From Agaricus subrufescens (lineage: Eukaryota; Basidiomycota; Agaricomycetes; Agaricales; Agaricaceae): a DNA stretch of 64,000 nucleotides. The notes beneath the pieces were generated by a model that was not told the DNA's origin, did no database searches, and worked only from the letters and a program-made list of their open reading frames with translations. Location of the stretch: positions 2,418,001-2,482,000 of the forward strand of contig CM057065.1 of assembly GCA_029945375.1 (NCBI GenBank), given 5' to 3'. Positions 18,921 to 31,512 of this stretch are shown here, piece after piece (position 1 is the stretch's first letter; every line of letters starts with the position of its first letter). The translations under genes and the position numbers were made by a program.

Positions 18921-21263
18921 GAATGCTGCCTCGGTGATTGCCGAAGTCTCTTCAGCTTTACCAACCGAGCATGCAGATCCAGCATCGGATAATTCCAAAT
19001 TGCAAATGTCCACTCACAAACTGCCACCAGCAATCACCGACCGTTGCTGTGCAAATAAACGGGTCTCGCTTGCCTCTAGTTTATGGTGAAAGTTCTGTGG
19101 ATCGGTAACTGCCAAGTGCCGTTTCTTATTCAATCAATTTGTTTTTTCCCACATAGCAACATCTTTGCACAATTAATCACGCATTGGCAATCATATATCC
19201 TGGTGAACATCATAACCGCTGAGGTCAAATGAAGAATATTAGTCAATATAGTAACTACCGAGTCAATTGGATAAATCGATAGCTCCGGAGGCGGTCAACT
19301 TCTGCCACCGACTGTGTCAACATGATTAAGATTAATTATTGGAGGTCACCATTGAGGGAGAAATGCTCAAGAAAACCGAGTGATGACTCAATTAGCTTGA
19401 GTTGGGATATTTGGGCGCCAGCCCTGATAAGCACGTGTGCGTAGGTAGTGGCTGGGGCGCCGAGCTGACGGGCTAGAATTTTCCGTAGTTCACGCGCTGT
19501 ACGCCTACACTAGTGGACGAATTAGACATCATTTTTCTCATAATCTCATGGCCAATGATTGCGTAACAAATATATTCAACCCTGAGGCCTGTTCTGTGCC
19601 AATTCTACACTTCCACCAACAACGGGTGTGTTTACCCCATATGGTCGCTGGTGGCACTCTGGTCCTACAGTTATGGATGCATGCTCCGAATATTATCACG
19701 TAATAGTAAATTAAGCATGAGCTTTGAGGCCAAACGGAAAACCAGTGTAAAACGATGAAACGCCTCCCGGTCAATCTCATGTCTTATAGTACTGGGCCAA
19801 TCGCACTATTTATTCTGGGTTAAACACTTATCACTTGCTATAATCCTACTCCACCCCCTCAGCTTGCAAAATTGACCGACATCATCGTGAAAGCTGCCCC
19901 ACTGAGCATTGTGATCTCACTGAACAGTTGAAATGGTGCAGCAGAAAACTAATCTACCAGGAAGCACATGAACAAAAATAAGTCATCATTGACATGATAC
20001 TTTCAAAACGCTCATATTCGCCGATTTAGTAGACTCCATTCTTTATAATGTCTTGGTATCTGAAGCGTTCATTAGATTCATTTTTAACCTAAATTTTACT
20101 TTTCAAACTAGAATGACAAGTTAATCGATCATTGACTTCAACGTTGACGATAGCTCAAGAGTGGGTGGATGGTGATACTCGGGTATCCACGTGGCCTCCT
20201 CTCAAGCTTGTAAAATAACATAAGCGGACCGATAGGCAAAGTGACTTTCCGGGTGGGTTTATTAGCCGACGTCAGGTAGCCAACCAACGAAGGAACAGCC
20301 TTGTGCGTTTTGTAACTCTTCAGTTGATTTGATCATTGCTGGTTGTTCCTAAATAATTTTTTTCCGCCGACCGCTCCCGGTCTGTTAACAGCAACAATAA
20401 TTAGCTTTGACGGCAGATTCCGATTTCAGGCGCTGAGTGGGGTACCGATGCCGGGAAAAACCCTTTTTGTTTGTGACCGAAAAGGTTAAGGGATGACAAT
20501 CTGATGATGACACTAGCCTGATCGCTGGCTCAGGTGTAGGTTAGGAAAAGGGTTTTTGGCTGATACCACTCAATGCCTGGTGATAATCAAAGGAACGATT
20601 ATTAGGTGGTGACGGTGTAACTTTCGCCACTTGATTAGCAATGTGTACACATGTCTCCAATCTTTTTGACATTTAACTTCCACCGAGGTATGCTATTTTG
20701 GTTCTCCTTCCAGCGTGTTTCCAGCAACCCATCAACCCACTTCATTCAAAGCCTGTCATATTTCCTCAAATTTCTTCATTGTTGTTCCTCAACCCCCCGA
20801 AATATTTTTCTCGGTCTTGGTGTGCCAAAAGGTCAGTGTCGGCCCCTCCGATTCTAGAGACAAAATTCATTCTTGCCAGCTCCACCCTGCATTCAACCGG
20901 CGTCGGAGAGTCAATTTACTTGCATTGAGGTCAAAACCCGTGCAATACACAGCTGGTGTCCACTTGTGAGTCCCCTTCGCTGCTTTATGAGCTCCTCACC
21001 CACCTGACGAACACTGCCTTGTTTTCTTTTTATATTATGCTCCTGCCGCCTGTTCACTCCCTGATCATGGCGTACATGCGTACATGCGACTTTACACTAT
21101 TGCTGCCAGCACCACTATCCGATGGACCGAGCCTTGAGTCTAGGTGCGGTTTTTCCAGCTAACCCTATATGACTGGAAGTTGACGGCTTGCTACAAAACA
21201 GACGGGCAACCTACCCACACTTCTCGTCGTCAAGAAGGTTCTAGGCTTCTCGACTCAGAGACC
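18921..21263. other. Intergenic region, about 2.3 kb
   Basis: No frame with domain-like content. The left edge may hold a 5' exon of the metacaspase. An inverted pair AAAAACCCTTTT (about 20455) and AAAAGGGTTTTT (about 20547) could form a stem with an 80-nt loop. The 20650-21260 part is pyrimidine-rich with short ATG frames and may be the promoter and 5' UTR of the next gene. Confidence 0.45.
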
Positions 21264-21799
21264 ATGAACAGAGGAGATCATACCACTTCTCCCTTCCTCA
21301 CTCCAGACCAGACCGCCATTATACAACATCCCCCCCTCAGGTCGGGCTTGGAGGGTGATTTACCAGCTAGTCCTCGATTGGCGACACTGGAACTGCAGCC
21401 AGACGACGCTGAATCCTCCCATAATATCGGACACGTCCTCGGAAACCACGCTAACAGCCTTTTCCAAGGCTTGACGTTACAATTATACGGCGAACACAGC
21501 TTGTTACTGCACCCCCAGGTACCCCAACCAGCGCAAGGGCAAACGGGGTGGGAGATAAACATGTACCAGCAGCAGGAAGCGCCCCAATCTGATAGCCCCG
21601 CTCTGGTAAATTAAAACTAATGCGAATGATAGATCTTCTTCTAAATCCCATGTAGGCCCCACTGAGCGAGATCGACGCGGTCCTTATCGACAGTCTATTC
21701 AGAGGGTTTGAGCCGCCTAGTGAGCCGGATAGTTTCATTATTGTTTTTGCTGACGGTGCTTGGGTTCTTCTCTTTGTCTGGTTGATCGATGCTAGCTAG
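21264..21799 (+). CDS. Hypothetical small acidic protein
   Basis: Exon 1 (from ATG 21264) encodes about 114 residues starting MNRGDHTTSPFLTPDQ, Pro/Gln/Leu-rich. A GTAAAT...CATGTAG intron (about 21607-21655) joins APLSEIDAVLIDSLFRGFEP and a hydrophobic end (FIIVFADGAWVLLFVWLID) before the TAG at 21797-21799. The hydrophobic tail could be a C-terminal membrane anchor. No family recognised. It could also be a non-coding transcript with chance frames. Confidence 0.35.
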
Positions 21800-22241
21800 C
21801 ACTGTCGTGTCAATCGCCCACTGAGCATGTTAATATTTTTTCTTCCGTTACTTCTCTAATATATGGACAAATTTCCGGATTCTCTTACCTGACCCACGAC
21901 TGTGCTGCAAGAATTCTTACACAAGTTATAATTAGGAGAGTCGCGGAGGGAGCATGCCAGGGCTGAATCTTTTTGCATGGCTACCACCGTAGCAGAAAAG
22001 GGAAGGATGGGATAGATCATCTGTTGTAAGCTGTACCTCTTAACACTAGAAAAGCTCATAACATTTTTTACCGAGCAGTGAGCGGAATCTAAATTTTACC
22101 GTGCAAAAATTTAAATCTGGTCGAACGTTGACTTCTTCGTGAACGTCGGACTATCACTGATTGGTCGCTCGTGGTGTAGAATCCCTTTTCAGGATGTTCT
22201 GGTGATGTTGCCTCAGGTAATATGATTTCTTACTCTTCCAG

Positions 22242-22391
22242 TAACCCAGTCCCAACGACAATTGGCCACGATAAAGCTACAAACGTCAAGTATGTATGTG
22301 ATGTTTGCCGGAGATTTGAGAGGAACCAGGAGACTGATCTCCTGATGAACCGACTCGATAGAGTCACGTGTAACTATGGGACTGGGTTTTA
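22242..22391. repeat. Short element with 12-bp perfect terminal inverted repeats
   Basis: AACCCAGTCCCA (22243-22254) and TGGGACTGGGTT (22377-22388) are perfect inverted copies about 120 bp apart in a gene-free stretch. This resembles a tiny MITE-like element or a fold-back. No target duplication is obvious, and no second copy was seen in the window. Confidence 0.4.
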
Positions 22392-22688
22392 ACAGCATCT
22401 ACCTGTCAGTTGCTCATAAACCTTGTGCTATTTCACTTCCCTCGCAACAGCGACTCCGGTAGAGGATCCCTATAAGGGGGTGCTATCGAGAGGCATTATA
22501 TACTCATCGGACACGTTTCGGATCAGAACGCTCACGACTCACGTGTTGAGACAAGCATCCCTGAGCAGGTCTAGGTGTGCATTAATGGGAATGACAAATT
22601 TTTCCTTCGTGACTGTGAGCTCCAGAAACGGTGAGTGTGCAACTGACGTCTTATGCTCATAAAGCAACGGTCCTTACACTTCCCTTAG

Positions 22689-24263
22689 ATGTCGGATGAA
22701 GATTTTGCCAATTTTTTTGACGACTCGCTAGATTTGTATCAATGCGAACGTGGTGGGATATCTACTACCTTCAGTGATCTACCGACAGAACTTCTCGAGC
22801 GCATATTCTTCTTCGCTACCGAATTTCGGTACTCTTCTCTCACTCTTGACGAGGCCGCACGGATCCTGCTAAATATCTGTCGTGTCTGTCATTATTGGCG
22901 AGCAGTGGCCTTGTCTGTTCCACAACTATGGGGAAGGTTAATTAACGTTACGGGATTCTCATATAAGCGATTGAACAGCTTCTTAGAGCTGTCGAAACCA
23001 CGCCATATTGAGGTTTTCCTTGATGGCGGACCTGATTGTTCTGTGGATAGGCACTTATCCGACATTCAGGATCGCTTTACTCATGTACTCTCGGAGCTAT
23101 CTCGTATCTCCTACCTCGTGATCCGTCGATTGCCCTTGACACGAAAGCATCATCTGTGTCTTTCTAAACCAGCGCCGGCATTACAGGTGTTTTCATTCGA
23201 AAGTCATGGATCCGAGCTTGTTCATTTGCCTCTCCCCCTTTTCAAAGAAGCCGCAGAACTCCGTTCTTTACATTTGGATGCCGCAATAATTGATTTTGAA
23301 GGAATCACTTATCCAAACCTCATCGAGCTGCGGGTTCGAGATATCCAGGACCCGTTTTCGCCGTTAATCCCCACTTGGATCACCTTCTTGACCAATCACC
23401 ACTTCCTCCAATCTTTAACCCTATCACATGTTGTATCAACTCAAACGTCGGACTTAGTGGTGCCTCTAGTTCACCTTGACCAGCTGCAACACTTTACATT
23501 AGCGGATGACGCAACCCCATGTGCTCGGCTTTTGTCGAGGATTATAATGCCAAACACCTGCCGCATCAATCTTCTTTGTGGTTTTGATAACAACGATGGC
23601 CTTCGTATGTTACAAGGCGCCGTTTCGACGTTGATGGCACCCCGTTTATCCGGCAATCTTCGGGTGACCCTTTCAGGGACCAGCATTGTTTTCTCAAACG
23701 CCCTTCAAAACCAGGACAGTTTACCTCTAGCCCTAGCTGATGGGCCTTTCTCATTCAAATTCCAGTGGCAGTCGGCGTTTTGGCCGTTTCAATCCTCAGG
23801 GCTTCTGGAGCGCCCCTTTCGCTTTCTTTCAGATGCAGGCCTACAAGATGTGGTAGCTCTTAATATTGATCTCTTCCCAATTAATGGTCGATGCCCCCTT
23901 GATGACGACGATTTGTTCTGCACCTTCAGAGAGTGGCTGGCTGGGCTACGCTCAGTCAAACACCTCATCCTTGGTACGAATTGCGCCAATACCATTTTCG
24001 ATCTGATCATTGATCACGATGGTGAAGCTGAGGAGAATACGGACGAGGAAGAATTGGCTTTTCCTTTGTTAGAAGGTTTAGAGTTAGCTGATATTGAAGG
24101 AGAAGAGCTAGACTGGGAGGCATTTGTGGCCTTTGCCGGGCACAGGTATCGCGCTAAGCGAGCACTAAGACAACTCATAGTCGCCAAGGCCGAATTAGAC
24201 CACCTACACTGGAACGATGTCTCGGAGATCGCAGATCTGGGCTTAGAAATCAATCTCAGGTGA
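22689..24263 (+). CDS. F-box protein, intronless
   Basis: F-box proteins recruit substrates to SCF ubiquitin ligases through SKP1. A single exon of 524 aa begins MSDEDFANFFDDSLDLYQCE. The F-box lies at about residues 26-75 (FSDLPTELLERIFFFATEF, then ILLNICRVCHYWRAVALSVPQLWGRL), the usual agaricomycete form. The rest is a series of irregular Leu-rich segments of the F-box/LRR type, with an acidic stretch near residue 445 (EAEENTDEEELAF). Unlike nearly every other gene here it has no intron. It is unrelated to the F-box-like cluster further right except at the motif level. Substrate unknown. Confidence 0.85.
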   Translation: MSDEDFANFFDDSLDLYQCERGGISTTFSDLPTELLERIFFFATEFRYSSLTLDEAARILLNICRVCHYWRAVALSVPQLWGRLINVTGFSYKRLNSFLELSKPRHIEVFLDGGPDCSVDRHLSDIQDRFTHVLSELSRISYLVIRRLPLTRKHHLCLSKPAPALQVFSFESHGSELVHLPLPLFKEAAELRSLHLDAAIIDFEGITYPNLIELRVRDIQDPFSPLIPTWITFLTNHHFLQSLTLSHVVSTQTSDLVVPLVHLDQLQHFTLADDATPCARLLSRIIMPNTCRINLLCGFDNNDGLRMLQGAVSTLMAPRLSGNLRVTLSGTSIVFSNALQNQDSLPLALADGPFSFKFQWQSAFWPFQSSGLLERPFRFLSDAGLQDVVALNIDLFPINGRCPLDDDDLFCTFREWLAGLRSVKHLILGTNCANTIFDLIIDHDGEAEENTDEEELAFPLLEGLELADIEGEELDWEAFVAFAGHRYRAKRALRQLIVAKAELDHLHWNDVSEIADLGLEINLR

Positions 24264-24498
24264 TCATACAAAGCCTGTACAAAGCCCACTGCCAGGTTAT
24301 ATTATAGAAGTAGATAAGAATAACCGCTAGCCTGTTGCCTTTTGTATATGATATATCAAAGATGATTCTTGAATGCTTCTGAAAGCAAATAAGAATGTTG
24401 AAGCAATGGAAAATAGAAAAAGCCGGTGAATCGTTTGCGGATACAGATGGAGATAGAGAACCACCGACCGTCTTGTGACTGCGCGCTGATTCCTGATC

Positions 24499-24506
24499 TA
24501 TAAAAA
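24499..24506 (+). promoter_or_regulatory. TATA box of the GMC oxidoreductase gene
   Basis: TATAAAAA lies about 40 bp before the ATG at 24541. That is very close, implying a very short 5' UTR. Confidence 0.5.
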
Positions 24507-24540
24507 GGCTTCCCCCTTGAGTCGACCAAACCGTCCACCC

Positions 24541-27266
24541 ATGGCAGACAAAGGTGAAGTAGCCTACGATATCATCTTTGCCGGAGGTGCATTTTTCGCT
24601 ACTCGTTCATAATCGAAGATTAAATACTTTACAGGTGGAGCTACAGCGTGTGTTGTTGCTGGACGGCTCGCCTCGGCCGATCCCACGCTGAAAATCTTGG
24701 TTCGTGAACTCTCCTCACTCTGCAGTCTGGCGGGTCCTCATCATACCTGTAGGTTCTTGAAGCAGGCCACCACACGCAAGACGTTCCAAACCATGTTCAT
24801 CCTGGACGATTTTTCTCCACACTTGCAGCTGGCACAGCGTTTTCTACTATAGTACCTAAACCAAACCCTAATCTCAACTTTCGTTCACCTATAACTGCTA
24901 CCGGGCGATGTGTCGGTGGCGGGTCCGCTGTTAACTGTATGCAAATGTTTGATAAAAGAATGTCCATCCTGATGACTTATATTTTTAGTGATGGTATATT
25001 GCCGTGCTGCTGCATCTGATTATGATGATTGGGAGACTATTCATGGCAATCCAGGTTGGGGTTCGAACGAGCTGATACCTCTACTGAGGAAGGTACGCAC
25101 GTTCAATCCCTGTACTACACTTTATTAACATCGTTCAAGGCCGAGACCTACCAGGCTGTGGCTACAAATGACACACACGGAAAAAATGGTCCCCTCAAAA
25201 TATCCTTTGCCAAGGCCAATCACAACGTAGCCAGCGAATTTCTCCAAGTTGGAGAAGAGTATGATGCAGATCGAGGATTAATTGATGATGCCAATGCTTT
25301 ATATGCTTGTAATGGTTATGGTGTGAGTACCCCGAACTGAATTATTGCTATTGTGACTTGATACAACCATATCAGAGATTTGCGAGGCAAGTCTGCAGTC
25401 AGCAACTACAGTTCAAACTATATTCTGACTCTGACGTAGGTTCATCGATGGAAACACGGGAAAACGATCCGACACCGCGTCTTGCTACGTCTATCCTCTT
25501 CTTGAAAACAACAAAAACCTGGAGATTCGCGCTCGAAAAAGAGTCATTCGTGTGATATTTGAGTAAGTTTCATAAAACATCAACAATCGTGTTAAAAAAT
25601 TTAGCTCATTCCGGAAAGGGGTACACGTGCCGTCGGAGTCGAATACGTGGATGACGAAGGAGACCATACTGATGCCTTGAAGTCCCCCTCCGTAGTCCGT
25701 GCGTCACGTTTGGTCGTTCTTTGCGCTGGCGCTTTCGGGTCCCCCGCTATTCTGGAGAGGTGATATTAAGGGCTCCTTCTATCGAATAAGTCCTTGACGA
25801 ATATGATAGATCTGGCATTGGCTCTACAGAAGTTTTGAGCAAGAATGGAGTCCAGCAAATAATTGATCTGCCTGGTGTCGGTCAAAACCTCATGGGTTTG
25901 TTCCTGTTCACTACGATTAGGTCTTCGCGCTAAGATAGGCCTTAGATCACCCTTTTGTCACTCCTCAGTATGTTGCCGCAGATCATGCCGATACTTTGGA
26001 TGAGATTTGGCTGGGCAGTGAGGATGATGTCAAGCGTCAGTCATGTTGCTTTGCCCAATACGCTCTTCGCTCATCGATAATAGCACACCTTGAAAAATGG
26101 TCTCAAGCTGGACAGGGCCTCCTCGGACATAAGTGAGCTGGTTGTTTTACCTCAAGTCGTCAATTTTCATCCGGTGATTTGATGCAGTGGTGTAGACGCC
26201 GCGATTCGAATCAGACCCAACGCAGATGATTTGAAAGAGATTGGGCCTTCGTTCACGGAGCGCTGGAATAGTCATTTTGTCAATTCTCCGGACAAACCGG
26301 TCCTTACGATAGCGACCATTGTAGGGTGCGCCTTTTTTTCGTTAACAAGAAATAGTCATCAAGTTGGTTTGATGTCACAGATATGTCTCTACCCATTTCG
26401 ACTCAATTGCACGAAAAAACTTCACTGTCGTTTTCTATGAGGTAGGTCAAGGGATTCTTAGTTTTCTCTCGCGCTCATCACTTCTAGGCATACCCTATAT
26501 CTACCGGTTATTCACACATTACTTCCGGTCTCGATCCCTATGCACCTCTTGATTATGATCCGCAGTATTTGTTCGAGTTAGTGTATAACATCAACAATTG
26601 GAACCCGGCTAATCAATGGATTCTAGGGATGCAGATCTTCATGTACTGCGTTGGGCATACAAACACTCTCGTGAACTTGCGCGTCGTATGCCTTTATATC
26701 GAGGAGAAGTAGTCCCTGATCATCCCGATTTTCCTGCGGGGAGCGAAGCTGCTTCCAAAGCCTTTGATTATCCTGCTCCTGTCGGCACACCTGATATCAA
26801 GTATACCGAAGCCGATAACAAAGCAATAGATGAGTACATCAGGGCCACCGGTGAGATCTTGAGACTCCAACACCAATGGATGTTATTAATACAACTCATG
26901 TTCTCGTGTTTGACAGTTAGTACGTGTTGGCACTCAGTAAGTATCATTTCCTCTCTGTCTTTAGCCTTGACAAGGAACTAATTCATTTTGGCCTATTAAG
27001 AGTGGTACATGTTCTATGAAGGCCCGCGAACGGGGTGGAGTTGTTGATTATCGTTTGAACGTCTACGGAGTTGAGGGCTTAAAAGTTACTGGTACGTGTT
27101 TTTCATCGAGTGTGTGTGATAATATCGATGTTGTTTTTTAGACTTGAGCATCATTCCCAGTAATGTTGGAGCAAATACGTACAACACTGCTGTCGCGATC
27201 GGAGAGAAGGCTGCCGTTATTATTGCTCAGGACCTTGGAATTCAGGGAATCATGGATAGTGATTAA
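24541..27266 (+). CDS. Alcohol oxidase-like GMC oxidoreductase (FAD)
   Basis: GMC flavoenzymes of the alcohol (methanol) oxidase group oxidise short alcohols with O2, giving aldehyde and H2O2. About 14 short introns are inferred; every exon joins in frame. The N-terminal FAD-binding motif reads YDIIFAGGGATACVVAGRLA. GMC signature 1 is TGRCVGGGSAVN followed by YCRAAASDYDDW, typical of the AOX branch. Signature 2 is GAFGSPAILERSGIGS. The C-terminal catalytic His is in TCWHSSGTCSM, and the second catalytic position lies in IPSNVGANTYNTA. There is no signal peptide and the C-terminus (GIMDSD) is not a PTS1 tripeptide, so cytosolic location is inferred. The intron starting near 25391 appears to use a GC-AG donor (AG/GCAAGT). 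The one near 26329 must use a GTGCGC donor to keep frame. Substrate not determinable from sequence. Confidence 0.85.
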
Positions 27267-28327
27267 GGACATTTCCCTTCGAGTCTTAGAATCGACAAAT
27301 TTAATCTATAATTTTCCTACGTTCTTTTCGTTTGGTGAATTGGCTACATGAAAAAATAACACAACAATTGGCTGTTGTGGGAGCTTCCTCTATATTTCCT
27401 GATCTCCTACACTGGTGGTAGGCTGCACTCCGCCGAAGCGTGGAGAAATCTCCAATGGTATATCAGCCTTGAAGATATCCATTAGCACCGATTATAAAGA
27501 CTCCCAAGGGGTTACACCGGTATCTGAGCAGAACCATCGTCTAAGTTGCTGCTCCAATGTATGCAAATATCTAAGTCTGTGAATGTGGACTGCGTTGTCT
27601 TGGAATTACGCAACGTCGAGTTTCACACTAGATTTCGCTGCTCGGAGAATATTTGCATAGCCGCACTAGCTATCTGGGCAGAGTACGCATTATGCAGGGG
27701 TCGTAACAATAGCAGACTCAGGTGTGAGTTAGACGACGGCCTCCCCCATAACCTTTCACATGTATCTGGTACTGCTTCGATCAGTGCTTGCCAGTCGCAT
27801 TTTATCACGCTGAGCGTCGGTAAGACAAACAGTGTTTTGCTGCAGGGAAGTACTTTGACGTGATCATTGTTGGCACTATTGTGACCGAAGATGCTGCCAA
27901 TAGTGTTCCGATAAAACGCTTAAGTCCATCTATTGCCATGCTTTCATTCATGGATGACATAATCATGAAATAAGGCCGAACACAGTCAGCGTGATTACCA
28001 GATCAACGCCAACATACGAACTGCTCAACTTCCTTATACGCGCGTAACCAACCGGAGAACCTTCAAATAATCCGAGCAGCTTTTTCTAGGACTGTTATGT
28101 GTTTAATGTTGTCTCACTCAGACTGTACAGTCATCCACCAGAGCCGTGGTTAGGCCAGTCTCCGACAAACGAAACCCGAGAAATACTCGGCTACACATAT
28201 TCTTTCGCCTTTCGGCACGCTACGTCAGCTCTAGTCAAGTTATGACTGCCGCTACCTGTTTCTCGGCTTATACTCATCGACCTTTCTTCCTTCATCCCCG
28301 GCGAACGAAAGCTCCTTCATCTTCACA
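27267..28327. other. Intergenic region, about 1.1 kb
   Basis: A plus-strand frame at 27546-27863 has no recognisable domain. A 12-residue stretch near 27850 (FDVIIVGTIVTE) resembles the dinucleotide-binding start of Rab escort/GDI proteins but is too short to call. Otherwise nothing supported. Confidence 0.4.
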
Positions 28328-28818
28328 ATGCCTGAGCACCACTCACTGGGTGGCTCAATAGAAGACGAGCAGATTCCACTTTCTTCCAGAACCCCATCGC
28401 TACTGTCCACCCAGAATTTACACTCTCGGACGCGCCCTCTACCTGCACTCCCGCTATCGTCTTCGTCTTCGACTATTGGGCACCTAACCCCTTGTTTCTC
28501 AGACAGAGTCTGTTGATCACACCACAGCCTTCGATTCAGAAGCAACTCAGGGGCCAAGGAAAAGCCCGAGTCGTCGTTCTAGAGAGAATGCAAACTTTGG
28601 ATCATCTACCAGAGATGAAGATGCGTTTGACCTAGCGCAGACACTCCAGAAGCTCATACAAGAGTATGTACAATCTTTCCCCAATTTTTTGTCATTAATG
28701 TGAGGCGCTCTTTAGGAGTGAAGATTGTAACATCAAACCAAGGCAGCTTGGGATAGTTTTCAAGGACCCTCGAGTCGTTGGTGTTGGTGCATCTGCATCT
28801 CATGCCCCTAGTATGGGG

Positions 28819-29440
28819 GGGCTACAGCAAATACGAGGAGCCCGCGCGCGGACAAGGCCTACACGCGGACTAACACGCGGACAAACGCGGACAAATACGA
28901 GGGGGTGCGAATGGATGAAGGTTAAATTATGAGCTAGAGGAGGGTCTAACATAGGCAGGGAGTGGGGGGGAGGGTTAATTTATTATACTAGAAGACGACA
29001 AGGGTGGTAGACCACTCAAATATTCAATAGATATAACTAATTAATGAGGATTGATGAAAATATGACGCGGGATCACGAGTGTACGACGCGGACCAATGAG
29101 GACGCGAGGAGGGATCAGAGGATCAGACGCGGGCTCACGAGGGCTTGATGCGGGAGTATATAGATTAGACAAGTAAGGCCACCATATTTGGGCAATAAAT
29201 GGGAAGATTGAGGCCCTAATTTCATACATAAAGCAAGATAGAGCACAATAAAAATGATTCTATATGGAGGGGAGGATGCTTTTTAAATATTATAAGGTTT
29301 ATATTATTATAATCATGTGGGTTATTCTACTTGACGCGGACTAGACACGGACTAGACGCAGAAAAAGAGGCTGACGCGGGCTCAACGCGGGAAAAAAGCC
29401 CGCGGCGGGCTCCGCGGGCTCCTCGTATTTCTGGTAGCCC
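28819..29440. mobile_element. Non-autonomous TIR (MITE-like) element with ACGCGG subterminal repeats
   Basis: The ends GGGCTACAGCAAATACGAGG and, inverted, GGGCTACCAGAAATACGAGG match over about 28 bp with three differences. No transposase frame is present. ACGCGGAC/ACGCGGG motifs recur in both subterminal zones and the middle, in the same orientation. Multiple subterminal motifs are the usual transposase-binding layout of hAT-like elements, but the superfamily is not determined. No clean target duplication flanks it, and host codons are missing at the junction, so the insertion was followed or accompanied by a deletion. Confidence 0.75.
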
Positions 29441-30830
29441 ATCAGTTGTCCTAGGAAGGCCTAGATCCGGATCTACGACATTATTGAAGACCCTCGCCAA
29501 TAGGAGAAAAGAATTTTACGCCGTCAGAGGTGACGTTCATTACGACTCGATTACTCCAAGGGAGTTGCAATTGTATTTCCGAGATATCCATTTCCCCACT
29601 CTCACTGTCGAACAAACCTTGAGGTTTGCGAGTGCTACTCGTACTCCTCGCTATCGATCTGGCACTTCTAGAAGGGAATGTGTAGATAGGATGACTGATA
29701 TCCTGACAACTGTTTTCGGTTTGCAGCACACAAGAAAGACGCCTGTGGGTGATCACACTTTGAGAGGTGTAAGTGGGGGCGAAAAAAAGCGCGTCTCTCT
29801 TGCCGAGGCATTGACCGCTCGTAGTTGTATTAGGACCTGGGATAAGTAAGCTATTAACGTGCTATGCGATTTTTCTCTGGTGTGGCTGAATTTTGCTGAC
29901 CCAAAATAGTACAACCCGTGGCCTCGATGCGTCAACCGCCCTAGAATTCGTTCGAACACTTCGCACAATAACTGATATATTCTACTCTACCAATATAATG
30001 GCCATTTACCAAGCAGGGGAGCAGCTTTACAAACTTTTCGACAAAGTTTGTGTCATATACGAGGGACAAATGGTCTACTTTGGGCCTGCGAATAGAGCGA
30101 GGTAGCACTTCATTGAAATGGGGTACGTGGCCGACTAATTCAGTCAATCTTTTAATCTTTAGTTATTCAATACGGCCAGATACGAGCCTGCAAACCGACA
30201 GACTACTGCAGACTTCCTGGTCGCTGTCACAGATCCCGTTGGCCGTATTTCGAGGCATGCTGCTCCGCGTCTACCTCGAACTTCTACTGAATTCACCGAA
30301 TACTTCGAGAGATCTGGGCTAGGAGCTCTGAATCGCCAAGAGGTGGAAGACTATATTATGGAATTCGTGGATAAACTCGAACGAGCTAATACCTACAGAG
30401 AGAGTGCTCGACAGGACATCGCAAAGGGGGCGAATAAAAGAAGGTAAATTTGCTTGTTTCGCTTGCTACTGGCTATTCTTAGGTGCAACTCCATATAGCG
30501 CATATGTCTTAACTATCCCTCAACAAATTAGTGTTGTGGTGACCAGCAGAATACAGATTCTAAGTGGCAATTTGCTATACACAACTATCAACCTTTTGTA
30601 TGCCCTATACCCATCCGTCATATTTCATGAGTTGACATCGCCTCCAAAGTTCCTTCATTTTTCAAGCTGTCATTACTGGAAGTGTTTTTGTGAGCCTGCA
30701 ATACAGGGGATTTCTTTTCTCGTGGAGGTGTCATCTTCTTGTAGGTCTCATCTCAATTATTGATTACTAGCGATAATGACGGCATTTACCTATCTCACAG
30801 CGCGCTATTGTTTAACACTCTCAGCGCTTT

Positions 30831-31512
30831 GTGAAGGTGGTATAATGCCTACCACCGAAAATAGGCAATATCATCAAAATCTCGGATCAATCTATATTCG
30901 GAACAGCCACAACACTGCTTCGTCATTTTCTCCATTTCAAACTTAAATCCCTTTTGTTTCATAGCCCCTTCAGACTGCTGACCTGTACCATTCCATATCA
31001 AATGCCATCTCGGTGGCCGTTATAACTTTAAATTCAAAAATCTATGACTTCAAATATTTAATTTCTCGCACTCAAAATCTCCTTCAGTAGTGTCCTCGTG
31101 AACGTTCCTTTTGTCTCGATAATTCCTGTTGGTTTAGTTCTCATTTCTCCAGTCACAGCTAATTCAAAAACATTTTTTTTATTAAATTTTACGGGTAGAT
31201 TCACTATCAAACTTATTCTCATTTATTTTCTTCCCCTAAATTTCGTATCATTCGAGTTTCCTTATTAACTCAAGATAAATGTCTATATAATGAACTTGTG
31301 TACAGTAGAAAGGCATTGAATTATCACCCCTTCTTGAAACTCTAAATCTATTCTGCTCGAAAACTCTTATATCTCTCTCTGAAATCCTTGAGACAGTTAT
31401 TTCCTGGTTTGAAGTCTAACGAAGGTCGTAGACCATCGTTCCTTCTCCCTGTTTCGTCTCGGAGACGCTTCCTCGCTCTTCAGCTTTATCCGAAATTCCT
31501 GCTCTATACAAC
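30831..31512. other. AT-rich insertion of about 680 bp in the ABC pseudogene
   Basis: The transporter text ALLFNTLSAL stops at about 30830 and resumes with QRPIVQRH at 31513; in PDR proteins these are almost adjacent. The intervening DNA is AT-rich without a coding frame. A TATATAA-like motif occurs near 31282. It could be another solo LTR or an unknown element; no clear terminal repeats or target duplication were found. Confidence 0.5.

Noticed and set aside
27846..27885. Rab escort/GDI-like N-terminus (FDVIIVGTIVTE)
   Set aside because: Only about 12 residues match, the frame then runs into unrelated sequence, and dinucleotide-binding starts are common by chance.
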